Part shown: positions 31,933 through 41,134 of the stretch, in pieces
Layout of the letters: the number at the start of each line of letters is the position of its first letter
Position numbering within the stretch: position 1 is the first letter of the stretch
DNA from: Caldibacillus debilis DSM 16016
GTDB taxonomy: Bacteria > Bacillota > Bacilli > Bacillales > Caldibacillaceae
DNA length: 42,335 nucleotides
Assembly: GCF_000383875.1 (NCBI RefSeq)
Contig: NZ_KB912890.1
Span: forward strand, 189-42,523
Reading direction: 5' to 3'
The notes under the pieces: generated by a model
Told to the model about the DNA's origin: nothing
The model's database searches: none
The model's input: the letters and a program-made list of their open reading frames with translations, nothing else
Program-made: the position numbers and the translations under genes

Positions 31933-32850
31933 TCAACTGATCTCCAAATGCTCCTTCAACAGCGACTGCAATTTTTGCCTTTCGGCCTCCGGGACGATGT
32001 AATAATAAATCCGGTCGATCATTTTGCCTTGTCCTTGGATTTGATGCTGGTGGATGTTTTCGGCTGCCTGTTTATAATTTTTTTGAATGGAGACCATTTC
32101 GGAAAAGGTCAAGTTCGTCCGGACGTTTTTCCCGAGGGCTTGGAAAATGTCCCCGTAACGGGTGAGGGTGCTGAAACTGGCCCCTTCCTTGATCACCTGT
32201 TCGATGATTTTCCGCTGCCGCTCTTGCCTTCCGAAGTCCCCTCGCGGATCCTCGTACCGCATCCGGGAATACTTTAAGGCCTGCTCCCCGTTCAAAGTGA
32301 TTTTTCCCGCGGGGAAATGTTCCCCTTCATAAGTAAAGGCAAAATCGTTGTCGATGGTGATCCCGCCGACGGCATCGACAATCTCTTTAAATCCTTCCAT
32401 ATTGATTTGGATGAAGTAATCGATGGGAATGTCCAAAAAATTTTCCACCGTGTCGATGGCCATCTCCACACCGCCGTAGGCGTAGGCGTGGTTGATTTTA
32501 TCCTCGATCCCTTTTCCGACGATTTCCGTCCGCGTATCCCGCGGAATGCTGACCATTTCGACGGATTTTTTCTCCGGATTGACGGTCATGACGATGATCG
32601 TATCGGAGCGGCCCCGGTCGTTTTTCCGCTGGTCCACGCCCAAAAGCAGAACGGAGAAGGGATCGACTTTTTCCAAACGGACTTCTTCCTCCCGTTTTTC
32701 CGAAACCTTGCGGATCGGCTGGTGCATCGATTCCATCGTTTTTGAAAAGGAGTGATAGATATGATATAGGTAGCCGGCGAAGGCGGCAAGAAAGAGCGTC
32801 AGCACGGTCAATACGATCCGTCTCCATTTTCTTTTTTTCGTTTTTTCCAA
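31933..32850 (-). CDS. LytR-CpsA-Psr (LCP) family cell-wall polymer ligase 1
   Basis: 305 residues. A basic N-terminus (EKTKKRKWRR) and one membrane anchor (IVLTVLTLFLAAFAGYLYHIY) are followed by the extracellular LCP domain: SVLLLGVDQRKNDRGRSDTI, VSIPRDTRTEIVG, DKINHAYAYGG, VDAVGGI, and YSRMRYEDPRGDFGRQERQR with its conserved arginines. LCP enzymes transfer undecaprenyl-PP-linked teichoic acid or capsule to peptidoglycan. TTG 32850 is chosen because AAAGGGGG lies 8 bases upstream; the frame to 32919 has no ribosome binding site. It is closely related to the LCP gene at 40202, down to the shared EHLEIS/DHLEIS end. Confidence 0.9.
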   Translation of the reverse strand: MEKTKKRKWRRIVLTVLTLFLAAFAGYLYHIYHSFSKTMESMHQPIRKVSEKREEEVRLEKVDPFSVLLLGVDQRKNDRGRSDTIIVMTVNPEKKSVEMVSIPRDTRTEIVGKGIEDKINHAYAYGGVEMAIDTVENFLDIPIDYFIQINMEGFKEIVDAVGGITIDNDFAFTYEGEHFPAGKITLNGEQALKYSRMRYEDPRGDFGRQERQRKIIEQVIKEGASFSTLTRYGDIFQALGKNVRTNLTFSEMVSIQKNYKQAAENIHQHQIQGQGKMIDRIYYYIVPEAERQKLQSLLKEHLEIS

Positions 32851-33395
32851 AAAAATTCCCCCTTTCGACAAAAGTTGACTTAAAGGCTTCTCTTTTTCAT
32901 TTTTTTCCAAATGAGTCAAATCATCAATGGTATAGACGTAAGAATGAAAAAAATGTTACAACCGGTTTTTCGCCCCGGCAGGTTATTTCCGGCTCCCGCG
33001 CATGTCTTTCCCCCTTTCCATTACCGGCCGGTTTCCGCTTCCTTCGCCTTAAGGTCTTTCCCTCTTTATACAGGGATTTACATATTTTGTCAAACCATGT
33101 TTTTGTCCGCTGATTTTGTCAAAAATTCGGGAATCCACGATCCGGACGAGGAAAGAAAAGATGCCCGGTCCGGACCGGATCCGAATGGCGGAAGGAATTT
33201 TCGGAGGAAAAAAGGTTTGTAGAAAAATATCGTAAAATCTATAATTTTTTGTATTTACATAACAATTTGGTTATGATAGTTTTAAATTATTACTAAATTA
33301 GTTTAATTATGGTAAATGGGGGTGCAATCGGGCGGGAGGATTTCATTGAATTCTATTTTGTAAAATTTCAATTTCATAAGGAAAGGAGCAGATGA
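32851..33395. other. Divergent intergenic region LCP 1 / subtilase
   Basis: 545 bases without a supported gene. The right half is very AT-rich and carries the subtilase promoter (33249-33277), an inverted repeat CATAAC/GTTATG (33258-33263 and 33270-33275) inside it, and a leader hairpin (ATTGAA 33345-33350 with TTCAAT 33367-33372, plus ATTTT/AAAAT) just upstream of the ribosome binding site. Confidence 0.5.
33249..33277 (+). promoter_or_regulatory. Promoter of the subtilase gene with embedded inverted repeat
   Basis: TTGTAT (33249-33254) and TATGAT (33272-33277) are 17 bases apart. The inverted repeat CATAAC/GTTATG occupies the spacer and part of the -10 box, a natural place for a repressor. 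Confidence 0.55.
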
Positions 33396-36300
33396 ATGGC
33401 AAAGAAATTTTTTAACATTTTTTTCGCTTTTTTGTTGATTTTTTCAGCCTTTTCCATCCAGTTGCCCGCATATGCCAAAACCGGCGGCTTGCCGGTCAAA
33501 AAGCTGGATGTGAACCGTCCGGAAATCAAGCCGGGGCGGACGCTTTCCGAGAGGGACGGAGAGCGGTACGATCCGGATGAAAAGGTTCGCGTCGTCGTGG
33601 AATTGAAAGAGGATCCGGCGATCGTCGATTTGGCGAAGAAAAACGTAAAATTTTCCGAATTGACGGCGGCCACGCGGAAAAATGCGGAGAAAAAAATCCT
33701 GGAAGAGCAAAACCGGGTGAAAGAACAAATCAAAGACAAAAAAATCGCCGTTAAGTTTTTGCATGAATTTACGACCATCTATAACGGTTTCAGCGCGGAA
33801 GTAAAGTACAAGGATATCGAGAAAATCGAAAAGATCAAACAGGTGAAAAACGTCTTCATTTCCAACAAATACGAACGCCCGAAAGAAAAACCGGAAATGA
33901 AATACAGCAAAGAATTGGTCGAAGCCCAAAAGGCATGGCAGGCGGCGGGTTTTAAAGGCGAAGGGATGGTCGTCGGGATCGTCGACTCGGGCATCGACTA
34001 CACCCATAAAGACATGAAATTGACGGATCTATCGAAGGCCAAATTATCCAAGGAAAAAGTGGAAAAGCTGGTCAAAGACAACGGGCTCCCCGGCAAGTTC
34101 TATACGGACAAAGTCCCTTACGGGTACAATTATATGGACCAATCGGATGAAATCCGCGATCTTGGTTCGGCTGCTTCCATGCACGGCATGCATGTTGCCG
34201 GGATCGTCGGCGCCAACGGGGATGAAGCGAATGGTGGCATCCTGGGGGTCGCTCCGGAAGCCCAGCTTTTGGCGCTGAAAGTCTTCGGCAACGATCCGGA
34301 TGCCGGATACACCTACGGCGATGTTTATGTCAAAGCGATGGACGACGCCATCAAATTGGGGGCCGATGTCCTGAATCTGAGCTTGGGTTCTCCCGCCGGA
34401 TTCGTCTCGCCGGATGATCCGGAACAGCAGGCCGTGAAACGGGCGATGGACAGCGGGATCCTCGTTTCCATTTCGGCCGGGAATTCCAATTATTTTGGAG
34501 ATGGATATTCCGTTCCTTATGCCTCCAATCCTGACTACGGGCTGGTCGGCTCGCCGGGGGTAGCCTATGAATCCCTCCAAGTCGCCTCCTTTGAAAACAG
34601 CTTCATCGATTTGGATGCCTTTGCATATGACATCGATGGAACGAAGGGAACCGTCGGCTATAAGTCCGCTTCAAGCGCCCATCCGAAGGATTATTACGAG
34701 AAAACCTTTGAGCTGGTCCATGTCGGATTGGGATACCCGGAAGACTTTAATGGGAAAGATGTGAAGGGAAAATTTGCGTTAATTCAACGGGGAAAAATCT
34801 CTTTCGTCGAGAAAACGCTGAACGCCCAGAAGGCGGGGGCCAAAGGGGCGATCATCTATAATAACGAGGACGGATACTTGGACATGGCTACGGATCCGGC
34901 CATCGTCATCCCGCAGCTGTTTATTTCGAGAGTGGATGGAGAAAATTTGGCGAAAGCCCTCGATGCGGGAAAAACCGTTCAAATCACCTTTGGCGACGAA
35001 AAAGTCACCATTGCCAATCCGGAAGCGGGGAAAATGAGCGCCTTTTCCTCCTGGGGCTTGACGCCCAACTTGGATTTCAAACCGGAAATCACCGCTCCCG
35101 GCGGGAACATCCTCTCCACCCTCAACGACAATCAGTACGGAGTCATGAGCGGCACCTCCATGGCGGCGCCCCATGTTGCCGGCGGCGCGGCGCTGGTCCT
35201 CGAGCGGGTGGATCGGGAATTCAAACGGACCTTGGCCGACCGGGTGCATTTGGCGAAGAATCTGTTAATGAACACCGCCCAACCGGTGAAAGACGGGGTA
35301 AACACCTATGAATCCCCCCGCAGGCAGGGGGCGGGCCTGATGCAAATCAACGCGGCCCTGTCCACTCCCGTCGTGGTGACGGAGAAAAACACGGGGGAAG
35401 CGAAGGTCGCCTTGAAGGAAGTCACCGAAAATACGGTTACCTTCCGGCTAACGGCCACCAACTTTTCGGACGAAAATGTGAGCTATCAGGTGAAGGGCAC
35501 GGTGCAGACCGATGCGCCTGTTAAGGGCGGATTCGTGGCTCCCGATCAGTTGGAGTCTTTGGATCTGGCAAAAAATAGGGCCACGGTCAAGGTGAACGGT
35601 CAGGAAGAAGCCAGCATCAATGTTCCGGCCCACGGTTCCGTTGATTTTACCGTCACCGTGGACGTTTCCAAAGTGGATGAAGCTTTGAAAGCATTTTTCC
35701 CCAACGGTTATTGGCTGGAAGGGTTCATTCTCTTGACCGATCCTTCGGACACAAACCCGGCCCTCTCCGTGCCCTATGCCGGCTTTAAAGGGAAATGGGA
35801 TCAGGCGCCCATCGTTGACGCGCCGGTCTGGGATCTCGAAACCTATTACGGATTCACGGGCGTGCTCACCCCCACCGAAGATGGAGACTATTCCTACTTG
35901 GGATACGATCTCGCTTTGAAAACTTACAATCCGGAAAAAATCGCCATTTCGCCGAACGATGGCGCCTACAACAAGGCAGTGCCGGTCCTTTCCCTGCTCC
36001 GGAACGCCAAATCCTTGCAGGTGAATGTCCTCGATGAGGACGGGAAACTGCTTCGCGTGCTGGCGACGGAATATAATCTTCCGAAGAGTTACGACGCGAC
36101 TGCGCCCTATTATTTGTCCGATCTCTGGGGATGGGACGGCCTTGTGAACGGGAAACCGGTGCCCGACGGGCAATACTATCTGGAAATCGTGACGGTCATC
36201 GATTATCCCGGCGCGAGACCCCAGTCTTTAAAATTGCCGGTCAAGGTGGACTCGAAGGCGCCCCAGATCCAGGCAACTTTCGATACGGAAACGGGAAAGA

Positions 36301-37451
36301 TTGCCGCCGAATTTTCCGATGACAAGGGCGTACAATATTGGGAAGTGCTTGTCGACGGACAATCGGTGTTTGGCCCAATCTCGCCGGCGGTAAAGGAAGT
36401 CCAACTGGAAAAGATCGTGAATGAAAAACAAAGGCTGGAAGTCGCCGTCTTTGACGATGCCGGCAACCAGGCGAAGACCGTTCTGCAGGAAGGCGAAGAT
36501 AAGATCGGGCCGGAAATCTTTTGGGTTACGCCGGAAAAATTGGCTGTTCTCAATACTTCCCCGGTGGAAGTATCCGGATTGGTTTCCGATCCGTCCGGCG
36601 TGGAAGCCGTTTACATCAATGGGGAACCGGCGGAACTGGAGTATAATAATTTCTTAGGCAGCTACGTCTTCTATAAGGAATTGGAACTTGACGACGATTA
36701 CCACGAAATTAAGATCAAGGCCGTCGACAAGCTGGGCAATGAATCGCAAATCGTGCGCAACTTTATCGTCGATACGACAGGGCCCGAATTCGATTTGACC
36801 CAGGTGCCGAAGACCGTCAGCCCCGAGACGGTAACGGCGAAAGTAACCGTCGGTGTCAAAGACAACTTTGACTCGTTAAGGGTGTATTTGAACGACAGCG
36901 AAATCTTCCATAAAGATTTGAGCGCTCCGTACGGCAAGAAAGAATTTTCGCAAACATTGGAACTGACCCTCGACCTGCCGGATGACGAAAACACCTTCAC
37001 ATTGAAGGCGGTTGACGTGGCCGGGAACGAAACCGTCCAATCCTTCACCATCGCCAAGAAGGAAGACGGGGATGACAACGGCGGCGGTGATGACGGCGGT
37101 GACGACGGCGGCGACAATGGCGGTGATGACGGCGGCAACAACGGTGGTGACAATGACGGCAACAACGGCGGCAATGGAGGCAATGGCGGCAACAACGGCG
37201 GGAACAACGGAGGAAATAACTCCGGCGGGAACAACACCGGAAATGGGAATGACAGCGGCGGCAACAACCAAGCCGGCGGAAACGACAGCACCGGCGGAAC
37301 GGATACGGGAACAAACGATTCGTCGGGCAGCCTCCCCGATACTGCGACAAACCATGGAAACCTCCTGGCCGCGGGACTGCTGACCATCCTCACGGCCTCG
37401 GCGCTGGCCGTTTACACCCGCTTCCGAAACCGAAAAAAAATAATGGAATAA
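33396..37451 (+). CDS. Large cell-wall-anchored S8 subtilase (Vpr-like) with sortase motif
   Basis: 1351 residues, secreted. It has a signal peptide (FFNIFFAFLLIFSAFSIQL ending near YAKT), then an I9-type propeptide at about 62-158. The subtilase domain has catalytic Asp197 (GIVDSGID), His263 (MHGMHVAGIVGA) and Ser588 (SGTSMAAPHVAGG). A PA domain sits between His and Ser at about 415-540 (GKFALIQRGKISFVEKTLNA). Fn3/Ig-like segments follow to about 1220. A Gly/Asn/Asp-rich linker covers about 1224-1312, then the sorting signal LPDTA at 1313-1317, a hydrophobic helix and RFRNRKK. LPDTA is the type recognised by class D sortases, one of which is encoded at 39327. ATG 33396 follows AAAGGAG. Probably a surface protease for nutrient peptides or protein maturation; substrate unknown. 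Confidence 0.93.
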   Translation: MAKKFFNIFFAFLLIFSAFSIQLPAYAKTGGLPVKKLDVNRPEIKPGRTLSERDGERYDPDEKVRVVVELKEDPAIVDLAKKNVKFSELTAATRKNAEKKILEEQNRVKEQIKDKKIAVKFLHEFTTIYNGFSAEVKYKDIEKIEKIKQVKNVFISNKYERPKEKPEMKYSKELVEAQKAWQAAGFKGEGMVVGIVDSGIDYTHKDMKLTDLSKAKLSKEKVEKLVKDNGLPGKFYTDKVPYGYNYMDQSDEIRDLGSAASMHGMHVAGIVGANGDEANGGILGVAPEAQLLALKVFGNDPDAGYTYGDVYVKAMDDAIKLGADVLNLSLGSPAGFVSPDDPEQQAVKRAMDSGILVSISAGNSNYFGDGYSVPYASNPDYGLVGSPGVAYESLQVASFENSFIDLDAFAYDIDGTKGTVGYKSASSAHPKDYYEKTFELVHVGLGYPEDFNGKDVKGKFALIQRGKISFVEKTLNAQKAGAKGAIIYNNEDGYLDMATDPAIVIPQLFISRVDGENLAKALDAGKTVQITFGDEKVTIANPEAGKMSAFSSWGLTPNLDFKPEITAPGGNILSTLNDNQYGVMSGTSMAAPHVAGGAALVLERVDREFKRTLADRVHLAKNLLMNTAQPVKDGVNTYESPRRQGAGLMQINAALSTPVVVTEKNTGEAKVALKEVTENTVTFRLTATNFSDENVSYQVKGTVQTDAPVKGGFVAPDQLESLDLAKNRATVKVNGQEEASINVPAHGSVDFTVTVDVSKVDEALKAFFPNGYWLEGFILLTDPSDTNPALSVPYAGFKGKWDQAPIVDAPVWDLETYYGFTGVLTPTEDGDYSYLGYDLALKTYNPEKIAISPNDGAYNKAVPVLSLLRNAKSLQVNVLDEDGKLLRVLATEYNLPKSYDATAPYYLSDLWGWDGLVNGKPVPDGQYYLEIVTVIDYPGARPQSLKLPVKVDSKAPQIQATFDTETGKIAAEFSDDKGVQYWEVLVDGQSVFGPISPAVKEVQLEKIVNEKQRLEVAVFDDAGNQAKTVLQEGEDKIGPEIFWVTPEKLAVLNTSPVEVSGLVSDPSGVEAVYINGEPAELEYNNFLGSYVFYKELELDDDYHEIKIKAVDKLGNESQIVRNFIVDTTGPEFDLTQVPKTVSPETVTAKVTVGVKDNFDSLRVYLNDSEIFHKDLSAPYGKKEFSQTLELTLDLPDDENTFTLKAVDVAGNETVQSFTIAKKEDGDDNGGGDDGGDDGGDNGGDDGGNNGGDNDGNNGGNGGNGGNNGGNNGGNNSGGNNTGNGNDSGGNNQAGGNDSTGGTDTGTNDSSGSLPDTATNHGNLLAAGLLTILTASALAVYTRFRNRKKIME
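37063..37331 (+). repeat. Degenerate GGC/AAC-rich coding repeat
   Basis: About 90 codons made almost only of Gly, Asn and Asp (GGCGGCAACAACGG-like units) form the flexible wall-spanning linker of the subtilase. The irregular units suggest slippage-driven length change. The antisense open frames it creates are not genes. Confidence 0.8.
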
Positions 37452-37466
37452 ATGGATGAAGAGATT

Positions 37467-37512
37467 GTCCCAAAAGTGTTCGCGGCGCGTTCGCTTTTGG
37501 GACGCTTTTTTG
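37467..37512 (+). terminator. Terminator of the subtilase gene
   Basis: GTCCCAAAAG (37467-37476) pairs perfectly with CTTTTGGGAC (37494-37503), then GC and TTTTTTT. Confidence 0.85.
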
Positions 37513-38064
37513 TGCCGAAAAAAGAAGACCGTTCCCTTTTAGGTCCCTAACCCTGCCTGAAAGGAGGGTTTCTTAACCCGCAGCAACTCATATGCCAATG
37601 AATCTTGAATTCTCATCCCCGTACATCATCTTTCCCGGATCGCGGTTCCGGCGGAGGAATAGTGGATCCGGCATGCTCGTTCCCCGCGATGGGCGGAAGC
37701 CGCCAGGCCTTCCATCCGAAGGTCCGGTTCCTTCGCCGCCCGGTTTTTTCGTGGGCTTTGCTCAATCATTTGGGGGTGTCTTAAGTTCACATAGTTCTTT
37801 CTTCGCCCGTTTTTTTCGTGCACCCGGAATGGCGCAAACCTTCGGAAGGAAATTAGCGGTACTAAGGCCCAGCGGTCTTTTCCGCCGGCTGAAAGGAAAG
37901 GGGCTTTTCCGGCGCGGAAGCCGAGGAAACCGGAGGTAATCCCGAAGACAACGGGGGCACGGATCCGGAAAGGCTTTCCCGGCGGGGAGGAAAATCACGT
38001 ATAATAAAACCAGCAAAGGAAAAATTGAAAAGAAAAGGCATTTTCTTTAATTGGAGGAAAACCG
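37513..38064 (+). other. Gene-free region upstream of the second GT4 gene
   Basis: About 550 bases. Frames of 60-115 codons exist on both strands but are arginine/proline-rich, lack ribosome binding sites and are not recognisable. Only the last 20 bases have a clear role (TTGGAGG ribosome binding site). No promoter was identified with confidence. Confidence 0.4.
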
Positions 38065-39279
38065 ATGAAAATCTTGATGGTCACCGCCTTCGCCTATCCC
38101 CACGGCGGCGGGCTGTCCTCCCATGTAAAAACATTGAAGGCCGGGTTGGAACATCGCGGCCATGGGGTGGATGTTCTCTCGTTTTCGGATGTTCCCCTTG
38201 TCAAGCGGTATTGGGTGAGGGGCGGCAGCTATCTCCGCAACCGCCGGGAACACGGTGCGGGGTTTTATTGGAGCCAACAAAAACGCAGCGAAATTTTGCG
38301 AAAAACTTTGGCGGAAGCTTCTTCCCGTTACGATCTGATCAATGCCCAGGATGTGATGGCGGCGGCCGCATCCGCGGCCACTGGCCTTCCCGTGGTGCTG
38401 ACCGTCCACGGCTATCTGGCGTACGAAGCCGTCAGCAAAGGAAGCGTCGAACCGGGTGGCATCTACGAAAAACGGCTGCTGGAGATGGAAAAAAAGGCGT
38501 ACCGGCTGGCGGACCGATTGGTGGCGGTGGACAGGCGCATCCAAGCTTATGTGAAAAATTTAAGCGGAAAAGAAGCGGCGGCGATCCCGAATTTTATCAA
38601 CGTGGAGGAATTCAATCCGGATAAGGAGGATAATGAAAAATACCGGGAAGAATTGGGCTTTTCCCAAGAGGATTTTATCTTTTTTGTCCCGAGAAGGTTA
38701 ACGGAGAAAAACGGGGTCATTTATCCGGTTTTGGCCTTTGCCGCTGCAAAAGAGGACTTGCCGGGAGCGAAACTCGTCTACGCCGGGGCGGGGGAGGAAG
38801 CTGTACGGCTGAAAAGGGAGATCGGCGGAAAAAAATTGAACGGCCGCGTCCTTCTTCTCGGCGAAGTGCCCCATGAACAAATGATGAAATATTATACGAT
38901 CAGCGATGCCGTCCTGATCCCGAGCGTCCATTCCGCCGGGGTGGAAGAGGCGACGAGTATCTCCGCCCTGGAGGCGATGGGCTCCGGTTCTCCGGTCATC
39001 GCCTCGGCGGTAGGGGGATTAAAGGAAATCATCACCGACGGGGAAGACGGTTTGCTTGTGGAGGAAAAAAACGTCCGGGAGCTGTCCCGGGCGATGACCG
39101 CCCTTTTTCGTGACGCGGAGTTGCGAAAACGGCTGGCCGGCCGGGCCCGAAGGAAGGTGGAACAATCCTTTTCCCATCTGGCGGGCGCGGAAAAATTCGA
39201 ACGGGTATACATGGAGGCCCTGCAAGAAAAGAAACCCTTGCGCGGTGCGGCGGATCAAAACGGGGAAGCACGCCCATAA
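38065..39279 (+). CDS. GT4-family glycosyltransferase
   Basis: 404 residues, GT-B fold. The N-terminal domain has TAFAYPHGGGLSSHVKTLKA (the Gly-rich acceptor/phosphate loop), DLINAQDVMAAAAS and VVLTVHGYLAYEAV. The C-terminal domain has FVPRRLTEKNGVIYPVLAFA, KLVYAGAGEEAVRL, VLLLGEVPHEQM and the E-x7-E signature in EEATSISALEAMGSGSPVI. ATG 38065 follows TTGGAGG by about 8 bases. The sugar donor and acceptor are unknown; the setting among LCP, sortase and wall-protease genes suggests a surface glycan or glycolipid. It is convergent with the sortase gene and shares a terminator with it. Confidence 0.88.
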   Translation: MKILMVTAFAYPHGGGLSSHVKTLKAGLEHRGHGVDVLSFSDVPLVKRYWVRGGSYLRNRREHGAGFYWSQQKRSEILRKTLAEASSRYDLINAQDVMAAAASAATGLPVVLTVHGYLAYEAVSKGSVEPGGIYEKRLLEMEKKAYRLADRLVAVDRRIQAYVKNLSGKEAAAIPNFINVEEFNPDKEDNEKYREELGFSQEDFIFFVPRRLTEKNGVIYPVLAFAAAKEDLPGAKLVYAGAGEEAVRLKREIGGKKLNGRVLLLGEVPHEQMMKYYTISDAVLIPSVHSAGVEEATSISALEAMGSGSPVIASAVGGLKEIITDGEDGLLVEEKNVRELSRAMTALFRDAELRKRLAGRARRKVEQSFSHLAGAEKFERVYMEALQEKKPLRGAADQNGEARP

Positions 39280-39284
39280 AGGAA

Positions 39285-39323
39285 AAAGGGCGGGACGGAA
39301 TTGAAATGCCGGCCCGGCCCTTT
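39285..39323. terminator. Bidirectional terminator between GT4 and sortase genes
   Basis: AAAGGGC (39285-39291) pairs with GCCCTTT (39317-39323), with GGG/CCC and CGG/CCG pairs inside. An A-run on one side and T's on the other let it work for both convergent genes. Confidence 0.65.
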
Positions 39324-39326
39324 ATC

Positions 39327-39944
39327 CTATCCGTTTTTCTTATAAACCGGCTTGGCGTAAAAAATGAAGCGTTCCGGCGCGTTTCCGATGTAGCGGAAAG
39401 GATAGCAGGTGGTGACCGTCAATATTTCCTCGGGGGCGGTGGAACGGATGACGGAAGTATCATCGGCGTCCACAATTTCGGTATCGTAAATTTGATACTC
39501 AAAACTGCCGTAAGGAAGCTCCAAAATGAAGGAGTCGCCGATTTCCAATTGGTCGAATTGCCGGAAGACCGTATCCCGGTGGCCCGATAAAACGATCTGG
39601 TCGTTTTGCAGCGGAAGAGCCGTCCCTTCGTAATGGCCGACGCCCCTTTCCAAATCGTCCTCATCCGTGCCTTCGACGATCGGGAGCTCCTTGTTCAATT
39701 TGGGCACGAGCAACAGGCCGATCGTGTCTCCTTTGTTAAAGGCAAGCTTGTTCACGTCGATGGATTCGGCCGGCACTTTTTTGCCGTTGACGGTGATTTG
39801 CTTCTTGTCGATCAATTCTTTCGCCTCTTCTTTTTTCGCTTCCACCTTTTGCTTGCCGTCCCAGATTTGAAACAGGGAATAGCCGACGAGCGCCGCCCCG
39901 GTCAGAAACAGAAGGGCGGCGAAAATTTTTAAAAATTTGTTCAA
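39327..39944 (-). CDS. srtD: Class D sortase
   Basis: 205 residues. An N-terminal membrane anchor (FLKIFAALLFLTGAALVGYS) precedes a sortase barrel with catalytic His122 (LSGHRDT), Cys180 (LTVTTCYPF) and Arg192 (APERFIFYAK). It cleaves an LPxTx motif between Thr and the next residue and joins the protein to peptidoglycan. The layout fits class D (YhcS-like), whose known substrates in Bacillus carry LPDTS/LPDTA; the subtilase 2 kb away ends in LPDTA, so it is the likely client. TTG 39944 is preferred because GGGTGAT lies 6 bases upstream; the frame extends to 39959 without a ribosome binding site. Confidence 0.9.
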   Translation of the reverse strand: MNKFLKIFAALLFLTGAALVGYSLFQIWDGKQKVEAKKEEAKELIDKKQITVNGKKVPAESIDVNKLAFNKGDTIGLLLVPKLNKELPIVEGTDEDDLERGVGHYEGTALPLQNDQIVLSGHRDTVFRQFDQLEIGDSFILELPYGSFEYQIYDTEIVDADDTSVIRSTAPEEILTVTTCYPFRYIGNAPERFIFYAKPVYKKNG

Positions 39945-40121
39945 ACCGATCACCCGCAACCAAAGATTTCGAATTATTCAAAATTCCCTCACCATTATTA
40001 TACAATAAGCGGCTTCAAAAATAAATCCGGACATGGAGGACGGCTGCCCGGGAAAGCGCGACAGAAATACGACGCAAACGACGGAATTTCTCCTTCTTTT
40101 CTCGGCAATCTTCGGCAAAAT

Positions 40122-40158
40122 AAAAGGCCCGGCGGACTTTCACCGTCCGTTCCGGGCC
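40122..40158 (-). terminator. Terminator of the second LCP gene
   Basis: GGCCCGG-CGGAC pairs with GTCCG-TT-CCGGGCC (plus 40126-40158), a 12-bp stem with a 2-base bulge. On the minus strand it runs into TTTTATTTT, 43 bases after the stop. Confidence 0.82.
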
Positions 40159-40201
40159 CCTTCCGCTTTTCGATCGCTCGGATGGATGTTAAGGCTTCCG
40201 T

Positions 40202-41134
40202 TCAGCTGATTTCCAAATGATCCTTTAAAATTTTTTGGAAATCGGCCAGTTCCTCTTCATCCGCGAAATAGTACCAAATATTTCCGATATATCCCCCCGA
40301 GCCTTTTTTAAACTGCAATTGCTCTACGTTTTTCCGGGCGTTGCTGTAGTTTTTCTGGATATTCAAAAGGTCGTTGAAGGTTAAATTGGTTTTTATGTTG
40401 TCTCCCAGCGCAGCAAACATGTCCTGGTAATTCCATAGGGTGGAGACGCTTGCCGCCTTATTCATGATCGCTTGGATGATCAATTTTTGCCGCAGCTGCC
40501 TGCCGAAATCTCCCCGGGGATCCTCTTTGCGGATGCGGGAGAACACCAGGGCCTCTTTTCCGTCCAGCGTCACTTCCCCTTTGGGGAAATGGTAGCTGCC
40601 GTGCCGCAAATCCATGTCATTATACACGGTGATTCCCCCGACCGCATCCACAATTTCCTCGAAGCCCTCCATGTTGATTTTGATATAGTAGTCGATCGGG
40701 ATATCCAAGAAGTTTTCCACGGTTTTTACCGACATTTCTACACCGCCGAAGGCATAGGCGTGGTTGATCTTGTCCTTCGTCCCGCGCCCGACGATTTCGA
40801 CGTAGGTATCCCTCGGAATGCTTAACATTTTGACCGATTCCGTTTTCGGATTGACGGTCAAAACGATCATCGTGTCCGAGCGTCCCCGGTCGTTCGGCCG
40901 TTCGTCCACGCCGAGGAGCAGGACGGAAAAGGGTTCTTTGTCTTTCAGGGACAACTCCGTCTGCCGTTTATCCGATTTGGCAATCGGCTGGTGCATCGTC
41001 TCGAGGGCTTTGTTGGCAGAAATCAGCATGGATATTAAATAGGCGGAGACGGCTAAAAAGAGGACGGCCAAAACGATCAGGAATATTTTCAGGCGCCGTT
41101 TTTTCCGTTTTCGTTTCCACTTTTCCGAGCGCAT
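40202..41134 (-). CDS. LytR-CpsA-Psr (LCP) family cell-wall polymer ligase 2
   Basis: 310 residues. The N-terminus is strongly basic (MRSEKWKRKRKKRR), then one membrane segment (LKIFLIVLAVLFLAVSAYLI) and the LCP domain: SVLLLGVDERPNDRGRSDTM, LSIPRDTYVEIVG, DKINHAYAFGG, VDAVGGI, and FSRIRKEDPRGDFGRQLRQK. Function as for LCP ligase 1: attaching lipid-linked wall polymers to peptidoglycan outside the membrane. ATG 41134 has GGAAAGGA just upstream; the open frame runs on to 41689 but those 185 residues do not match the family. High similarity to the LCP gene at 31933 in the same orientation points to duplication. Confidence 0.91.
   Translation of the reverse strand: MRSEKWKRKRKKRRLKIFLIVLAVLFLAVSAYLISMLISANKALETMHQPIAKSDKRQTELSLKDKEPFSVLLLGVDERPNDRGRSDTMIVLTVNPKTESVKMLSIPRDTYVEIVGRGTKDKINHAYAFGGVEMSVKTVENFLDIPIDYYIKINMEGFEEIVDAVGGITVYNDMDLRHGSYHFPKGEVTLDGKEALVFSRIRKEDPRGDFGRQLRQKLIIQAIMNKAASVSTLWNYQDMFAALGDNIKTNLTFNDLLNIQKNYSNARKNVEQLQFKKGSGGYIGNIWYYFADEEELADFQKILKDHLEIS

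Noticed and set aside
37063-37331. Repetitive DNA considered as a CRISPR array or minisatellite
   Set aside because: Units are short, irregular and in frame with the linker; no constant repeat/spacer pattern.
36698-37393. Pro/Ser-rich antisense frames across the subtilase linker
   Set aside because: They are the complement of a Gly/Asn/Asp-rich coding repeat and have no start signals.
37461-37476. GATTGTCCCAAAAG as an insertion-sequence end
   Set aside because: It forms a perfect hairpin with a T-run directly after a gene, so a terminator explains it; no transposase is nearby.
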